The notes beneath the pieces were generated by a model, which was given only the letters and a program-made list of their open reading frames with translations, searched no databases and had not been told where the DNA came from. The translations under genes and the position numbers were made by a program. Positions 23,438-35,295 of a stretch of DNA of 64,000 bases are shown here, one piece after another. The stretch spans positions 15,165,637 through 15,229,636 of the forward strand of contig NC_049996.1 of assembly GCF_000003815.2 (NCBI RefSeq). Reading direction: 5' to 3'. The DNA is from Branchiostoma floridae. Its lineage: Eukaryota > Chordata > Leptocardii > Amphioxiformes > Branchiostomatidae. Within the stretch, counting starts at the first letter, position 1; each line of letters begins with the position of its first letter.

Positions 23438-23681
23438 ATCAGCTGCTTTATCCTTAGCCTTCCACAATACTCTGTATTTTCGTCCATTAACTCAGCGCTT
23501 TTAAGAAGTTTGGTGGGCTCTCAAGGAGTAGCTCTCCTTTAACATGGAACAATTACTTAATCAACAACAAACACACAAAACCATTTAACCAGACGTATAA
23601 GTCTCCTAGCAGGACATTCACATCGGTCGCAACTTTTCAAAGAAACATACATCCTACAAGCCTTATATTAGCAATACTTAC

Positions 23682-23810
23682 ATTCCACCATAGAAAAAAG
23701 GTCCGTTCCGTTAGCACAAGTAACAAAACTGCTTCTCTTGGTTACAGGCAAAACTGTCGCAAGAAAATTTCACAAAACACTAGTCTTGACTCTAATACGA
23801 ACACAGTCAG
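23682..23810 (-). other. Candidate first exon with strong donor
   Basis: The minus strand has a TATA box at 23838-23850, then about 125 nt of unique sequence, then the donor AAT|GTAAGTA (GT at 23680-23681). An ATG lies only nine bases before the donor (ATGGTGGAAT), so it would be mostly untranslated. It is one of several separate minus-strand starts in the left 43 kb. Exon start inferred from TATA spacing. Confidence 0.35.
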
Positions 23811-23837
23811 ACTCCCAAAGGTAGCAGTACACAGGTA

Positions 23838-23850
23838 GGGATATATACCC
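23838..23850 (-). promoter_or_regulatory. TATA box
   Basis: Minus-strand reading GGGTATATATCCC, itself a palindrome-like core, about 30 nt upstream of the candidate exon start. Confidence 0.4.
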
Positions 23851-23854
23851 TGGG

Positions 23855-24545
23855 GTAACCCAAGAACCGCTGTATTCATCTTCATAAAAATAGCCAGGAT
23901 TTCATGTCAATTGTGAGGATCTGCGCCGTGCAGGGCAGGTGCTTTGATGTGAACGGGCGTGCAGTTGTCCCGTAAACTCATGTTTTGTGCGCGGTGCCCA
24001 CGATCTCACTCAGCGCGTAGGAGGCACCATGTCCTGTATTATTTTATACACAAAGCTTGGACAAACACTACCCATGCAATTCTATCTGCCAGTCACATTA
24101 TCGCCTGGTTCTGACTAGTCCTTTATGCTCTACGCAATGACGCACAGAGGGTTTCCATTTTGTTTAACAACAAGAAGGTGAAACTCAGTTCCAAAAGGAA
24201 TAATGCCATGACGTCGTCAATCATTTCATTGTCAACTTTAAGAAAGGGTTGTTAAGCCATGTTTTGGTACTCGAGATTTGCTGTCGAAAATTCCGGCTAT
24301 CCAAAAATAGAATCGTTGAAACCGAGAAGACCTGAAATGTGGACATAGATCCAATCTTTGGATCTCTCGTCACCTGTTGAAAGAGTGCTTGACAACAACG
24401 GCTCTAAACAAACAACTTGTAAGTAGGTCGTTTGCAAGTACTAAGAGGGTCTGTCATCAACAGTGAGCTCATAGTGATGAAATTTCTTTTCTATCTCTCT
24501 AAAATCATCAGCCCGCTCGTTTCTCTGTATAACAGGCTTTAGGGT
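23855..24545. other. Intergenic, nothing recognised
   Basis: Moderate GC near 23920-24010. No repeat shared elsewhere, no exon supported. Confidence 0.35.
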
Positions 24546-24550
24546 TGTGG

Positions 24551-24745
24551 TAATACCCCCCTCACATTAGGCGCGATTCGATCGGATGACGAGTCTGCGA
24601 GCTCTAATTTACGGGGAGGCATGACCCTGCTGCCGATGAAGAAATGGCAGAGTTCCCCCCTTCCCGTCAGAGCCATGCCTCCTCGGAATTTAGAGCTCGC
24701 AGACTCGTCATCCGATCGAATCGCGCCTGATGTGAGGGGGTATTA
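24551..24745. mobile_element. Near-perfect hairpin MITE
   Basis: Two arms of roughly 75 bp face each other: left TAATACCCCCCTCACATTAG then GATCGGATGACGAGTCTGCG, right the complements. Only a short loop around 24630-24660 is unpaired. Such a sequence would form a very stable hairpin if transcribed. No other copy in the window. Confidence 0.75.
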
Positions 24746-24749
24746 GGAC

Positions 24750-25755
24750 TGTGGCCTGAAACCTTGGCAGGTCCCCCGCTTATGCATAACTTGCATGGAA
24801 CAGGAGATAATCAAAACTGGATGTTTTGCTGCAGTGCCAGTGCACGGCTGCTAGGGGGCCAAAAACCTAACCATTGAGGTCCCATCAACACTTACCCATA
24901 TATTTAGTATCAAGACAATCTACTCAGGCTTTCTACAGTTAACATATTCACAGACACACACATATGAACACTGCCAAAAACATGACCTTCCATACCAAGG
25001 TAACTACACCAAGTTTTTGATGATTTTGAGTTCAAACAGTGCATTCTAAGGTATTCCAAGAGGCAAAAATACTGTTACAGATGTCACAGTAGAAGACTGT
25101 GACCACAGATGACCTAGTAGTATCCCTGGTCAATCAGAATTTCATGCTTGTCAGAGGATTTTCTTCCCAGTATAGGGCGTCCAGGGGCATCAAATTTCTT
25201 GTTATTCTAAGAAAAGTGCGTCCAGATGACGCGTTGACGCATGCCTGGCTAAAAGCCTGCCTTCCATACCAAGGTAGCTACACCAATCTCATCTCACTGG
25301 ATATTGATTCATGTTAAACTACTCCCAGGGAGACAGGCAAGAAGATTAGTTTGCACAATTTCTTTCCAAATTTCTCAGGCTCCATTTCTTGGTACAACTA
25401 TGAAATTTAATACTATTATCGATGAAGATTATACCCCAGGTAATAAGATACTCCAGTAATAGTTACTCAAGCAACTGGATATGATTTTATTCATGGAAAT
25501 TTGGCATATAAATGCTATTATTACAATAACTGGAAATTTGATATTCCATCTTTAATACAAACTTCCCGGTTATAAAAGAATTGATAGAAATAGGACCTAA
25601 TTTTCTTTAATCATATTGTAAAATTGCTTACTTTTTCATAAATAACATGTACATTTGTTCAATGACACAAAATCAAATTTACCTTAGGATTGTGTTGATG
25701 TTTGGCTGGAAAAATCAGACTGTTGCAAGTCAGAAATTCCTTTGGAACAATTTAG
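24750..25755. other. Intergenic, nothing recognised
   Basis: The phrase 'CCATACCAAGGTA(A/G)CTACACCAA' occurs twice (24990 and 25262), suggesting a local duplication of about 270 bp that has diverged. No exon supported. Confidence 0.35.
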
Positions 25756-25759
25756 ATTA

Positions 25760-27391
25760 CAGTGAAACCTGTCTATAGGGGTCACTCAAGGGACTGACCA
25801 AATTTGGCCCCTATGGGCAGGTGGCCCCTATAGGCAGTATAGCCAAAAAGGTACATTTCACCACAAGCAATAAGTGACAAGGCATTCAGCTTCCACTGAG
25901 ATACTGAGTATTTATTGACATATTATTAAGGTTATACATTTAAACTAAATATGAGTTTAAAACAAACAGTTTAATCAAATAGATTTGTATTAACTACTAC
26001 TGCTCCCTTATTTCTGTATACTATTAGTCAAAATGTCATTAGCTATTAACAGAGAAGACAGTGTACTATTATTAGACATTAACACTAATCTGAGTCCGAC
26101 CGACACCTGCTCCGAAATCAGCCGCTAGTTGACGGGGGGACTTGCCGTTCTCGGAACGCCGAATGCATGACCAACGTCAATGCGTGTCCCTCGGGAGTCG
26201 AAGCCTTTGACATCGTATTTCTGAGTCAAAACTGACAGACATTTGCTTGGTTCTCTTGTCTTTTATACAGTTAGAATTGTCTGAACACGAAGTCAGCGCC
26301 GCCATTTTCCTTTGTTCCTCGATCTGACTTTTCTGGGTAGCTTGGGTCACAGCGCGGGTCACAGCGCGCGTCTTCGGCAACTTTGCCAATCGAATAGACA
26401 AATCGTGTAAATTCCGCTAGTTGCCGGCAAAAATTAGACGTTCAATCACTGCTGATCACAAGTTCATAATCATTTCTAAACATCAAAACGCCACAAAAAC
26501 TTTCACTTGTTCACGAAGGCTCGGCTTGACTTGTCTGCATGCGCCATTATGCCAAGGTGGTCACGTCGAAATAAAACTGTCTCTACGTAGGCTTATTTCT
26601 TTGACAAAAATCCAACTTCGTCTAGTTCTTACATAAATAACGTTGATTTAATTGATTCTTATCGTTTTTATACCATAATCACCGTATTTTGTGCTATAAA
26701 TCAGAATTCTTGTTGCCACATTTTACCTTGGCAAAAATGGAGTCGTCCACTGACCCCAATTGACCTTGTTTATCTGCTGAGGCGGCGCCATCTTGGAAAA
26801 TTTACGCAAATACAATTCCGATATTTTTGGCCCGCGGAATACGAAAATTAGACCAGCGTACATGGATTTCAAGAGCCTATAACATCAGATACATGAACGG
26901 ACGGTCTACTTGTAAAATCTGTCCATATATTCTTTCAGTCTGCACAGAAATGACGATGTAGAGAAGGGTAGAGTGCAAAGACTGAAAGAGTCTGTGACGA
27001 GAAAAACGCCAACAACACGTTGGTGGAAAAACTTCGCATAAAATCACATAATTTTGTAAAATGTTTCTTTATTCAATGTTTCCTTCGTAAATCGTCCAAG
27101 TTGAGCCTACATTTTGCTGATGTAGTGCAAAAATTGAAAAAAAAGTGAACCCCGCGTGGGTTTTAGCGCGGCGTAATGCGGCCGGCCAGTCGCGCCGGTG
27201 ACCGCTATCGGCAGTGTTGGCATAGCGGCCGGACTGAAAATCGGCTGGCCGCGACCGCATTCGACAGGTGACCGCTATAGACTATTTCTTAATGCTTAGG
27301 TCAATGGGAAAAATCCAAGGGACCGGCAAAAAGTGACCGCAATGGCCAGGTGGCCCCTATACTCAGGTGACCCCTAAGGCAGGTTTCACTG
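25760..27391. mobile_element. 1.6 kb element with pogo-like ends
   Basis: Left end CAGTGAAACCTGTCTATAGG, right end GGCAGGTTTCACTG, each flanked by TA. The ends and the TA duplication are of the Tc1/mariner-pogo type. Much shorter relatives with CAGTCAAACCTGT ends lie at 56424-56747 and 62397-62564. The interior has a GC-rich part (26090-26410 and 27150-27260) with short open frames but no transposase that I can read, so this copy looks non-autonomous or decayed. Confidence 0.65.
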
Positions 27392-27764
27392 TATTTTCAG
27401 AACAATTTATACCTGTCGTTCTGGTGACGCTTAAAGAGAAGAGTGATTGATGTCACTTGAAACTTCCGGAAGTAAATCTCCATTTTTCCCCTGCTGTAGG
27501 GATTGAATTGTACTTGGATATTGTTTACCTGGATGTCTAACCTTCACAAACGTATACCTGTCCAAGTACTATACACTATGATTGCCGTTAAAAATGGAGT
27601 AACAAACTGGATATGCAGCTATCTTACAGCATGGAATAGAATATAAGATAAAGGGAAATGCTGGACAAGTGTACATGAAAAGAGACTGCTGTCAATCAAT
27701 TCTCACTAGCCAATCAAACTCGAATTTCAGTGATTAAATTACCCTACATAATGTCATCACTTAC

Positions 27765-27827
27765 CTCTTCATTCTGTGATGACCTCCCCACACACAGACA
27801 TTTCAAAATATACTTAAACATCTCCAT
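27765..27827 (-). CDS. Candidate first coding exon (alternative start)
   Basis: The minus strand starts with ATGGAGATG and is open for 21 codons to a consensus donor GAG|GTAAGTG (GT at 27763-27764), ending in phase 0. The predicted N-terminus, MEMFKYILKCLCVGRSSQ, has two cysteines in a short hydrophobic run, as in some lipid-anchored proteins (inference). It would join the same kind of phase-0 exon as the starts at 42522-42671. No downstream partner is proved. Family unknown. Confidence 0.4.
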
Positions 27828-27986
27828 CTTAGCTGCGTCTGCGTTACACCGTTCCTAACAGAAGATATCTTACCTACGACTGATAAAATAACAGGAAACG
27901 GAGCTGAGACAATCTATCCTGGGAGAAATCATGTCAGACTTTAATCATTGCATGACGCCGGCGCAATCTAGTTGTGGGATGCAGCA

Positions 27987-28353
27987 TAAGGCCACACCAA
28001 TTTAATTTCTTGGTTCACGGATTTTTTCATAAAAAATATGGAGCAAGAGGGCGAGATAAAAATAAAAATTGTAAAATGGTTGGGGTAAAGGTAACGGCTA
28101 ATCCAAAACATTGAAAAAAAAAAGTTTTCAGCTTGAAAAAAGTACAAAAACACTATTATTGTACAGTTACAGCACCTGTACCCACACTTTAGGAGCTTAT
28201 AATATAAAAGCCAATTTGCTACACCAGAAAGTTGGTGAATGGTTTCATTAATGGTGAAAATTTGCTGAGTGGTAATTTTTATTTTTATTTTTTTTTCCAA
28301 AAAATAGGAGCGAGCGAATCCGTGAACCAAGAAATTAAATTGGTGTGGCCTAA
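27987..28353. mobile_element. Family B MITE, copy 4 (best preserved)
   Basis: Full terminal inverted repeats of about 35 bp and TAA at both flanks, which supports a Harbinger-type 3 bp target duplication. Internal orientation as in copy 1. A 120-codon minus-strand frame through it is non-genic. Confidence 0.75.
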
Positions 28354-28649
28354 GACGTAATTTTCCTCAATACTATTTCACTTTCACTTTATTTCTTTTA
28401 CCAGCAATGTACAACTCAGGTCAGACTAGACCTGCTTTAAAAACAACACAATAAGTGAATAACAATAATGGCATATTTCGATAACAACATAGCTGTAAAA
28501 ATAGTATTACTAAGCAGTATCATAAGTCAGTTGGTATTTAACTGCCCTGAGCTTCGTAAGACTATAAAAATTTAAGCATGTATAAAGCAAAAAGGCAGAG
28601 TTTATACAGCGAAGGATTTTGCGTATGATGAAAAACTGATGAAATACAT

Positions 28650-28857
28650 TACTGTAAAATTAAGTTCGCGGGGATTTAATTTCGCGGTAGCGGGAAAATG
28701 GACTTTTCGCGGTGGTTTTAATTTCGCGGTAGCACCATGCACTGTATGCTCTTACTGTTATGGAAAAATGTTTGCGGTGGTTTTAAATTCGCGGTGAAGC
28801 GGCCACCGCGAAATCCGCGAACATTAATCCACCGCGAACATTTCTGCATTTACAGTA
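28650..28857. repeat. MITE with TACTGTAAA ends, family G
   Basis: Ends TACTGTAAAATTAAGTTCGC and, reverse complemented, TACTGTAAATGCAGAAATG. The interior is made of repeated TTTAATTTCGCGGTAGC words in both orientations. A second copy spans 54301-54463. Confidence 0.65.
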
Positions 28858-28859
28858 TT

Positions 28860-29478
28860 CTTTATCCAATAATAACATGTTGATATAGAAAACATCAAAT
28901 GTATTGATTGACAATAACAGCATCCATCTCATAAAGGCGCCTTTCTGACAATATACATGTACTATATAGAGCTACGGTGACACCTTTGACTCTTGATTCA
29001 ATCTATGTTGTTTTTGTAAATCCCTTGACGCGCAAATGATCCTGGCATGTCATAAATTTCAACTTACATGCACTTAACAACCTTTTCTAGCTAGTGCTAG
29101 ATATGTGATGAATAAGAAATAAATGATATTATACATTTACAGGAATTTTGAAAGAATGGTACATTGAACATTTAAACTGTTTGAAACAGTTTGGGTTTCA
29201 TAATGTTCAAATAGATTTTTTATCACAATCTATGCAAGCCTTGCCTAGCCAGTATAGAAGAGGGTCTGCATGGGGGTTCTCGCTTTATGCTGAATTCTGT
29301 AGAACCTCCTAAGTATTAAGCTTAAGTAAAGGAGGCAGTTATGAGATAGATAAACAAATTACATGAATAAGACAGCTTTCCCTGGGAATAACGGGAATTT
29401 CAAATCAAATTATGACACTCCACCTTGGGGAAAAGGCACAGGTGTACAGTAGATGTTAACCTTGTTCCTTTCTTGTTA
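28860..29478. other. Intergenic, nothing recognised
   Basis: AT-rich. No exon or shared repeat supported. Confidence 0.35.
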
Positions 29479-29479
29479 T

Positions 29480-29661
29480 AACGCTAGTTCACCTTTATCC
29501 GCAGGGTAACCTATATCCGTTGCTTTAAAAAAACTGGTACTTAAGGATATCAAGTTGACGGATGGTAGTTTCAAACCACCGTCCGTCGACTTAATACCGT
29601 GTGGGTAAACACAATGAATAAAGGTTACCCTGTGGATAAAGGTGAACTACATGTAGCGTTA
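29480..29661. repeat. Palindromic MITE, family A
   Basis: Left end AACGCTAGTTCACCTTTATC, right end GATAAAGGTGAACTACATGT. The interior is shorter than in other copies by about 35 bp, a deletion at the centre of the palindrome. Confidence 0.75.
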
Positions 29662-29754
29662 TGCATTTTGGATGAGTGACAATGATTCGAACTTCCAACC
29701 CGAGGTCTAGAGGAGGGTTCCTTAACTGGACCATACAGAAGCGCAGCTATAATG

Positions 29755-30096
29755 CAGGGTGACAAGTTTTCTAAAATTCACTTGTCCTATCGGGCAAGAA
29801 CATAAAAGATGTACTTGCATGAACAAACTGTTTACTTGCCCAAAATTTAAATGACATTTTTCTGTGTCTTTTCACTTCCAGTAATGGACTCATTCTTTAC
29901 TATTGGCTCTATTTGCCTGTGTTAACCATTGCTTGATGCAATGACTGTGAACTAGTAACAAGTATATCAAAATCACACTCATGGAAAATTCTTACTTGCC
30001 AGATCGGGCTAGGACATGCACTTGCTCGATCAGCACTTTCACTTGCCCTTTCACTTGCCCGGGACAATCGGACTAGTGGACATGTCCAACCCTGCA
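29755..30096 (+). repeat. Family H repeat, diverged copy
   Basis: Same order of CACTTGTCC, ACTTGCCC and TTGATGCAATGACTGTGA blocks as 17191-17518 but with many substitutions, so it is older than the 7109/17191 pair. Confidence 0.65.
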
Positions 30097-30099
30097 GAT

Positions 30100-31215
30100 G
30101 GTCGCTAACATGCAGAAATAAATGATTCGGGCCATGATTTCATCCTGCTGAGGCTTCTGCCCAGGAAGTCCTCTGACAGAGCTGGAGTGCTGTCCAAAAA
30201 AATTTTCTGGTTTTCCCCAAAGATAACTTTTTCATGGATGGCCCTGAAGTTGAATTGTCAACTCCCTTGACACTTTTTTTGGCACAAAGTAAATTAAAGG
30301 CTGTCACCAGCTTTAAATTTTTTTGTCCCAGTCATTGTATGTTCAATGGGAGCCCATGTTGGTAATTTTCGTTGTTGAATATGTCATTTTAAGCTTATGA
30401 AAATAATCATTTTTTTTTGTCATGTCAGACAAGCAAATTTAGCTCCGGATATGTCATAGACACAGTCCTGGCCTGAACTGCTCTTAAAGTACTAGTAGTT
30501 TCAAGGCCAACAAGCCTAGCTTTCTGTCCCACTCATTGTTTGGGAGCAGATGTAGTTGATTTTCCTTGTTAAAACTGTCATTTTAAGTTTAACATGCAAA
30601 ATACATTTTTCATCAGTTTCGGGCTTATATCAACTTCCAAGTTTTTTGACAGTGAGGGTGAAATTGTTGTCCAACCCTACAAGAAAATTTCCATCCAAGG
30701 ACAGAGGGCCCTGGGTACCATCTTTACACAGGTGTGGTTACCGTTGTCATGGTTACAAGCCATAAAAGCCCAGGGATTGTCCTGTTTGAAAGGACACCAG
30801 GACTGAGACCAGGCAAATGTTTACCTGTTTTGTCCATGTCCTATTGGGACTGTGGGAATGGCCTGAATTCTCTATGGTGACATTTAAAGACTTAAAACCC
30901 AGTAAACTCATGCAAAGCTTTTGTGGTCTGGAGACTGAAATACTGTAGGGTATCTATGGATCAGCTTCAGACAGAATAGTTACTGTGGGATAAACAGTAG
31001 GAGTGATATTGAGATGGATGAGCACACAAAATGGAACACAGACGTTTTACGGATGGACAAATGAATGGATGCTTATAGCCATTTAAATAAACTGTGGGTA
31101 AAGTGTGGGTAGATGGGTAGAAGTGTCTCCAGCTTTATTTGTTTCTTTCAGAAGCCTACTCGAGCACAGGACCCCCGTTTTACGTCCCACCCGTAAGGCG
31201 ATTTTGTGGAATGCT
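30100..31215. other. Intergenic with an internal duplication
   Basis: Two stretches, around 30290-30450 and 30480-30620, share order and wording (GTCCCA(G/C)TCATTG, CCTTGTT/GTTGTTGAA, TTTTAAG), suggesting an old local duplication. No exon supported. Confidence 0.35.
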
Positions 31216-31219
31216 TCAT

Positions 31220-31327
31220 GAGGCTACAGCATTCGGACGTCCTTGGTTGGTCTCCCATCCAAGAACTGACCGGACTACGCGTTCTGAGTTCCGAGATCGA
31301 GGGATCGGGCGTTCCCAACGCGCCACC
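31220..31327 (-). pseudogene. 5S rRNA-like sequence
   Basis: The minus strand carries CGCCCGATC, GATCTCGGAA, then GTTCTTGGATGGGAGACC and ends GCTGTAG, in the order and spacing of eukaryotic 5S rRNA including the box C internal promoter region. Substitutions in the middle and an insertion near the start make it unlikely to be a working 5S gene. On the same strand it directly follows the end of a family D element (31328-31348), so it may be a 5S-derived SINE or a captured copy. Confidence 0.6.
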
Positions 31328-31348
31328 TGTGGAGCCTGGTAGAGGCTA
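31328..31348 (-). repeat. Family D element end beside 5S-like sequence
   Basis: On the minus strand reads TAGCCTCTACCAGGCTCCAC, identical to the family D ends at 48793, 49219 and 56245. It runs without a break into the 5S-like sequence. Confidence 0.6.
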
Positions 31349-31349
31349 G

Positions 31350-32265
31350 AAAAACGAAGAATCGCTCAAACAGCCCTTTCACAATGACACACTCTTTTCA
31401 TTTCCAAGTGTATAATTTGTCCTGCTGTGCTCAACCCATGTCATGGTGCAGGCTCATCCGCCACCCAATGGGCCATGACAATTCTCACCAGGGGGGTGAC
31501 AGGACACATTTATCTCCACTGTAGCCATGCTTGCTACAGCAGCCCTTCTCATTACACTGTTTAGTCACACAGTAGGACCCCAGAGTTAGCACAGAGTCCC
31601 ATGTCACTCCAGGCATAGACCTACTATTCACACTTGCAATATGAGCTTACTCAGTTACTGCTGGAGTAAAATTTCCCATTCTACTAGAAATTTGAGGATT
31701 ATACTGAAGGTGAAAAAGTTTCAGAAAACAGTCTGAAATTTGTGCATGTTGTCAGAGAAGATAACAGCCCCAAATTTGTGCAGGTTGTATTGGAAACTAC
31801 CAGCTCACCCAGAAAAGATTGTCAGAGTTGAAGATATTCAGAATATTTTGTGGTGAACGCGGACTGAAAACTTATCAACATCCAACTACAACTAGAACCA
31901 CTGACTCTTGATTTTCACCCAGCATAATATTCAAGTGCTGCAAATCTATACAAGTTTACGGAAGATCTTTTTCTTTCTCTATGTCTTGCCCCGCTCTATT
32001 AATTCAACTCCTAATGAATACATTCATACATTCATGAAGTATTTGATGACCAATTTCATTCAACTTCTTCACATCGAAACCATGATGACTATGTAAGCTG
32101 CAGTTATATGGATCACTCCAATCCATAAAACCTTAAATCCTACTTGGGACAAGCACATTGCCATGGTAACTCCCTTCAGCGCAGCAGGGTCATAACCAAC
32201 AAATCTCCCAGCCTGAAAAGTGCTGACAGCTCTGATGACCAGAGCAGGAGCAGGAACAGCAGGAG
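31350..32265. other. Intergenic, nothing recognised
   Basis: Moderate GC at 31430-31620 but no exon with both splice sites. No shared repeat found. Confidence 0.35.
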
Positions 32266-32267
32266 CT

Positions 32268-32448
32268 TAATCTCCAGGCAGATTTACCAGTGGCATAAGA
32301 TAGTATCAAAGCTGGCTAAGGAGTACAGCCGGCCAAAGGGAGTCATCAGCCACTGGTAGCCAAACATACTCCTATGCCGGCTTATTACTAACTCCTCTGG
32401 CAGCTTTTGGTACTATCTTATGCTACCGTAGGATCTGCTTGGAGATTA
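32268..32448. repeat. Family C palindromic element
   Basis: Left end TAATCTCCAGGCAGATTTAC, right end GTAGGATCTGCTTGGAGATTA. Arms contain GATAGTATCAAAGCTGG and its complement. The copy resembles 20957-21132 more than the others. Confidence 0.7.
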
Positions 32449-32705
32449 GCAGGAGTTAATCCTATACTACTATTAGTACTTTGTGAAGATACTGACTGCT
32501 CAGCTGAAGAACTGCCCAAGGCTATGGAGGATAGGGAAGGATGGAGGAAGAGAGTCATGGCCGGCCGTGCAACCAGCACGCCCGGATGATGATGATGACT
32601 ATTAGTAATATAGCATTAAATTTAAGGTATCCACAAGCAGACACAAGATCAACAATGAACAGGGCAATCAGTGATGGCAGACTTCACCATTTCATGAATG
32701 ACTGA

Positions 32706-32807
32706 GTGAATGAAAATGAATGAATGAATGAATGAATGGACTGAATGAATGAATGAATGAATGAATGAATGAATGAATGAATGAATGAATGAATGAATGA
32801 ATGAATG
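32706..32807. repeat. (GAAT)n microsatellite
   Basis: About 22 tandem GAAT/AATG units with one interruption (GGACTGAATG near 32738). Confidence 0.9.
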
Positions 32808-32809
32808 CA

Positions 32810-34118
32810 CCAGCTATTAATCAATATCTTTAGTGACTGCCTCATAACAATACCCTTTAATAATGGTATGTTGAATGTCTACCCTTCATGACCAGTGGTA
32901 CAGTGCATCCTATGCCTTGCTTTCATGAATGTCACATACAGAGAGATACAAATAACACAGGTGTAGTATATAATTTTCCAAAAACAATGTGGTTCTACAA
33001 TGAAGGCTTTTGTTCTTAACGTCCTGGGAACTTCACACAAAAGCAATCCCAAGCCTAATGTTTCATAATAAACACTGGAGAGGAAAGTCATGGAAAATGA
33101 CAACAAATTAACTGGAACTCCTGTATATCTGACACCTTGGCTGGTATATGATATGTCTTGACCTTGGGACAGCGGAAGACAATATTTATCCACAACCCGC
33201 ATGACCTATGTGAATAAAGTACCTTAATTCACTTTGTCTGTTTCACGGTCTGAGAAAACTTATAAACTAAATTTTCACGGTCGGTGAACGAATTATTTGT
33301 TATTCGTCACCAAGATGAATTATTTGTTATTGGTAATGATAACTTCACGTTACAAAAATACATTCTTATCCCCAAGCTAATTGAACTTTAGTTGCACATG
33401 TATGTTGTTTAAATCTTTGTCAAAAGCATTCTCATCAAGTTTATGCCATGAAAAGTCGAATTTCTCTTCCATCCCAACAAGCAAATGTCTATCCCAGAAT
33501 GGAAGGTCCTGAAGACAGTCCTGTATACCTGTAAGTTAACGCCAGGTGTGTTTCCAACATTCCGGACCTGAAGGGAAACCACCATTACCGTTCCTGCCAT
33601 ACCTGAACCAACTCCTACTTAACTTGGGTGTATGTACACCTCAGTGCACCTGAAATTGGAGATGTGTACCTGATTTTTGACTGTGGGTGCACCTAGAGAT
33701 TTGTGTAGGCTACAGGGGAAAGTCTGCTTTTTGTACACTGGAAGATAGAATATCATTGAAAAATCGAGTATCAGAAAAAGCATAAAAGCTTTTGTACTTT
33801 TACTTTAATTTCACATATGTAGAAGTTTACAGTTAACTTTAGAATTACAGAATGATTCAAGTTCTGAAGAGAGGCAACAGGGCTTCCAATTATTTTTGCT
33901 GACAGTCTATTTTATTCTATGTTGAGCAGCCAAAAGACTTTCTTCTTCTTCTGTCATACTCATCAGTCATCAAGTCCGAGTACTGACAAAGTTCTGCTTC
34001 CAGTATTCTCTGTTGAGCATCACCTCAGTTAGTTCTTTTACAGATAGACCAGTTTCAGATTCAATAAATTTCTTTCTGTGCATCTAAATTTCTAGGTTAG
34101 ATCAAGGAGCTTTAATCA
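32810..34118. other. Intergenic, one weak repeat
   Basis: A block near 33630-33720 (GTACACCTCAGTGCACCTG then GGTGCACCTAGAG) resembles the TACCTGCACC family at 17790. Otherwise nothing supported. Confidence 0.35.
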
Positions 34119-34119
34119 A

Positions 34120-34587
34120 CAGGTGTTGGTAGTTCCCAAAACTGAATTTCGTGCCCTTCACACAAGGCCATGTTGATTTGATTATATGGATGACATATCC
34201 GGGAACTCCAAAACTGATGCGAGCGAGCAAATAAAAAAAAAAAGTTTGGCCAAAAAAAAAGTTGCCTTCATTATGAAATCAAAGAGGCCAGGAAGGTTGA
34301 ACAAAGGACTGAACACACATAGTATGGTATACCATGATCCTCTGAACCTGAATTTTCTGTACTGGTACCTCTCCCAACCAACAATAGATTATATTTCTTT
34401 CCGTCCTTTCACATCTTATTCATTGACTTTAGATTCATTTTGGCATTCTATATATGGCATTAGTTATCTGTTTTCTGATACTTTTTTTTCAATCTACGGA
34501 GCGAGCGCGGATGTCATCCATATAATCAAATCAATATGGCCTTGTGTGAAGGGCACGAAATTCAGTTTTGGGAACTACCAACACCTG
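34120..34587. mobile_element. MITE with ~78 bp terminal inverted repeats
   Basis: Left end CAGGTGTTGGTAGTTCCCAA; the right end is its reverse complement for about 78 bp with about one mismatch, up to TATGGATGACAT. The interior has A and T runs. The longest open frame of the left half of the window (34186-34773, 195 codons) starts in the left arm and runs through the right arm, so it is not a gene. Single copy here. Confidence 0.75.
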
Positions 34588-34589
34588 GG

Positions 34590-35290
34590 CTTGAAATACC
34601 CACTTGCCCACTTGAAAATGCAACCACATTTTGCTTTGCGCAACTTAATTTTAAACCCAGGTTGCACATTGAGCAACCTGAAATTTTGCATTAATTTGGA
34701 ACACTGCTTTTTCCCCACCTACATGCATAAGCTTTTATATTTATTTTTTGATAACATAAAACATATTTCATAGTTATACATAACTGGAAGAAAAGATTAT
34801 GGATAAGTAGCTGATTTGAAGAAAGTAACAATTTGAAAGTGGGGCGACCTGAAATGTTGATGGCACAACCTGGATTTTGGCTCAGGTTGCCACTTGGACA
34901 ACCTGGCTGAAAAAAGTATTTCGGGCCATGCCTTCACATAAACTGATTTTCAGCCCTTCACGTGACACTTCACTCCACTCCACAAGCAGTCTCCACATGC
35001 CAGGGCTCACCACTGTATACACAGGTTAGCTCACCCTGACTTGGGAGGTCTGGGGCCAGACTGTAGGAACCTTTCACAACATTCCACAACTTCCAAACAC
35101 TAGACTGGAGCCCAATCCTATGTACACCACTTACTCTCTATCCGAAGAGCTATCTACCGCTCAAAAATCACATCCTTAGCATGTCCAGAACACATAATGC
35201 TACTTCACGACACAAACGAGACCGACCCACCGTGGTCAGTTCTGGAGCGTGAGCCAACGTGTTCAGACCTCTTTGCGTCCTCTCCGTAAA
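34590..35290. other. Repeat-like then unique intergenic DNA
   Basis: 34590-34925 begins GGGCTTGAAATACCCACTTG and ends with the inverted phrase AAGTATTTCGGGCC, with AACCTG words inside; it looks like another short inverted element. 34930-35290 shows nothing. Confidence 0.4.
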
Positions 35291-35295
35291 TACCT

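Noticed and set aside
23102-23467. 121-codon minus-strand frame
   Set aside because: Lies entirely in a terminal-inverted-repeat element (23106-23437).
34186-34773. 195-codon plus-strand open frame
   Set aside because: It starts inside one arm of a terminal-inverted-repeat element and runs through the other arm; composition is that of A/T-rich repeat and no domain is visible.
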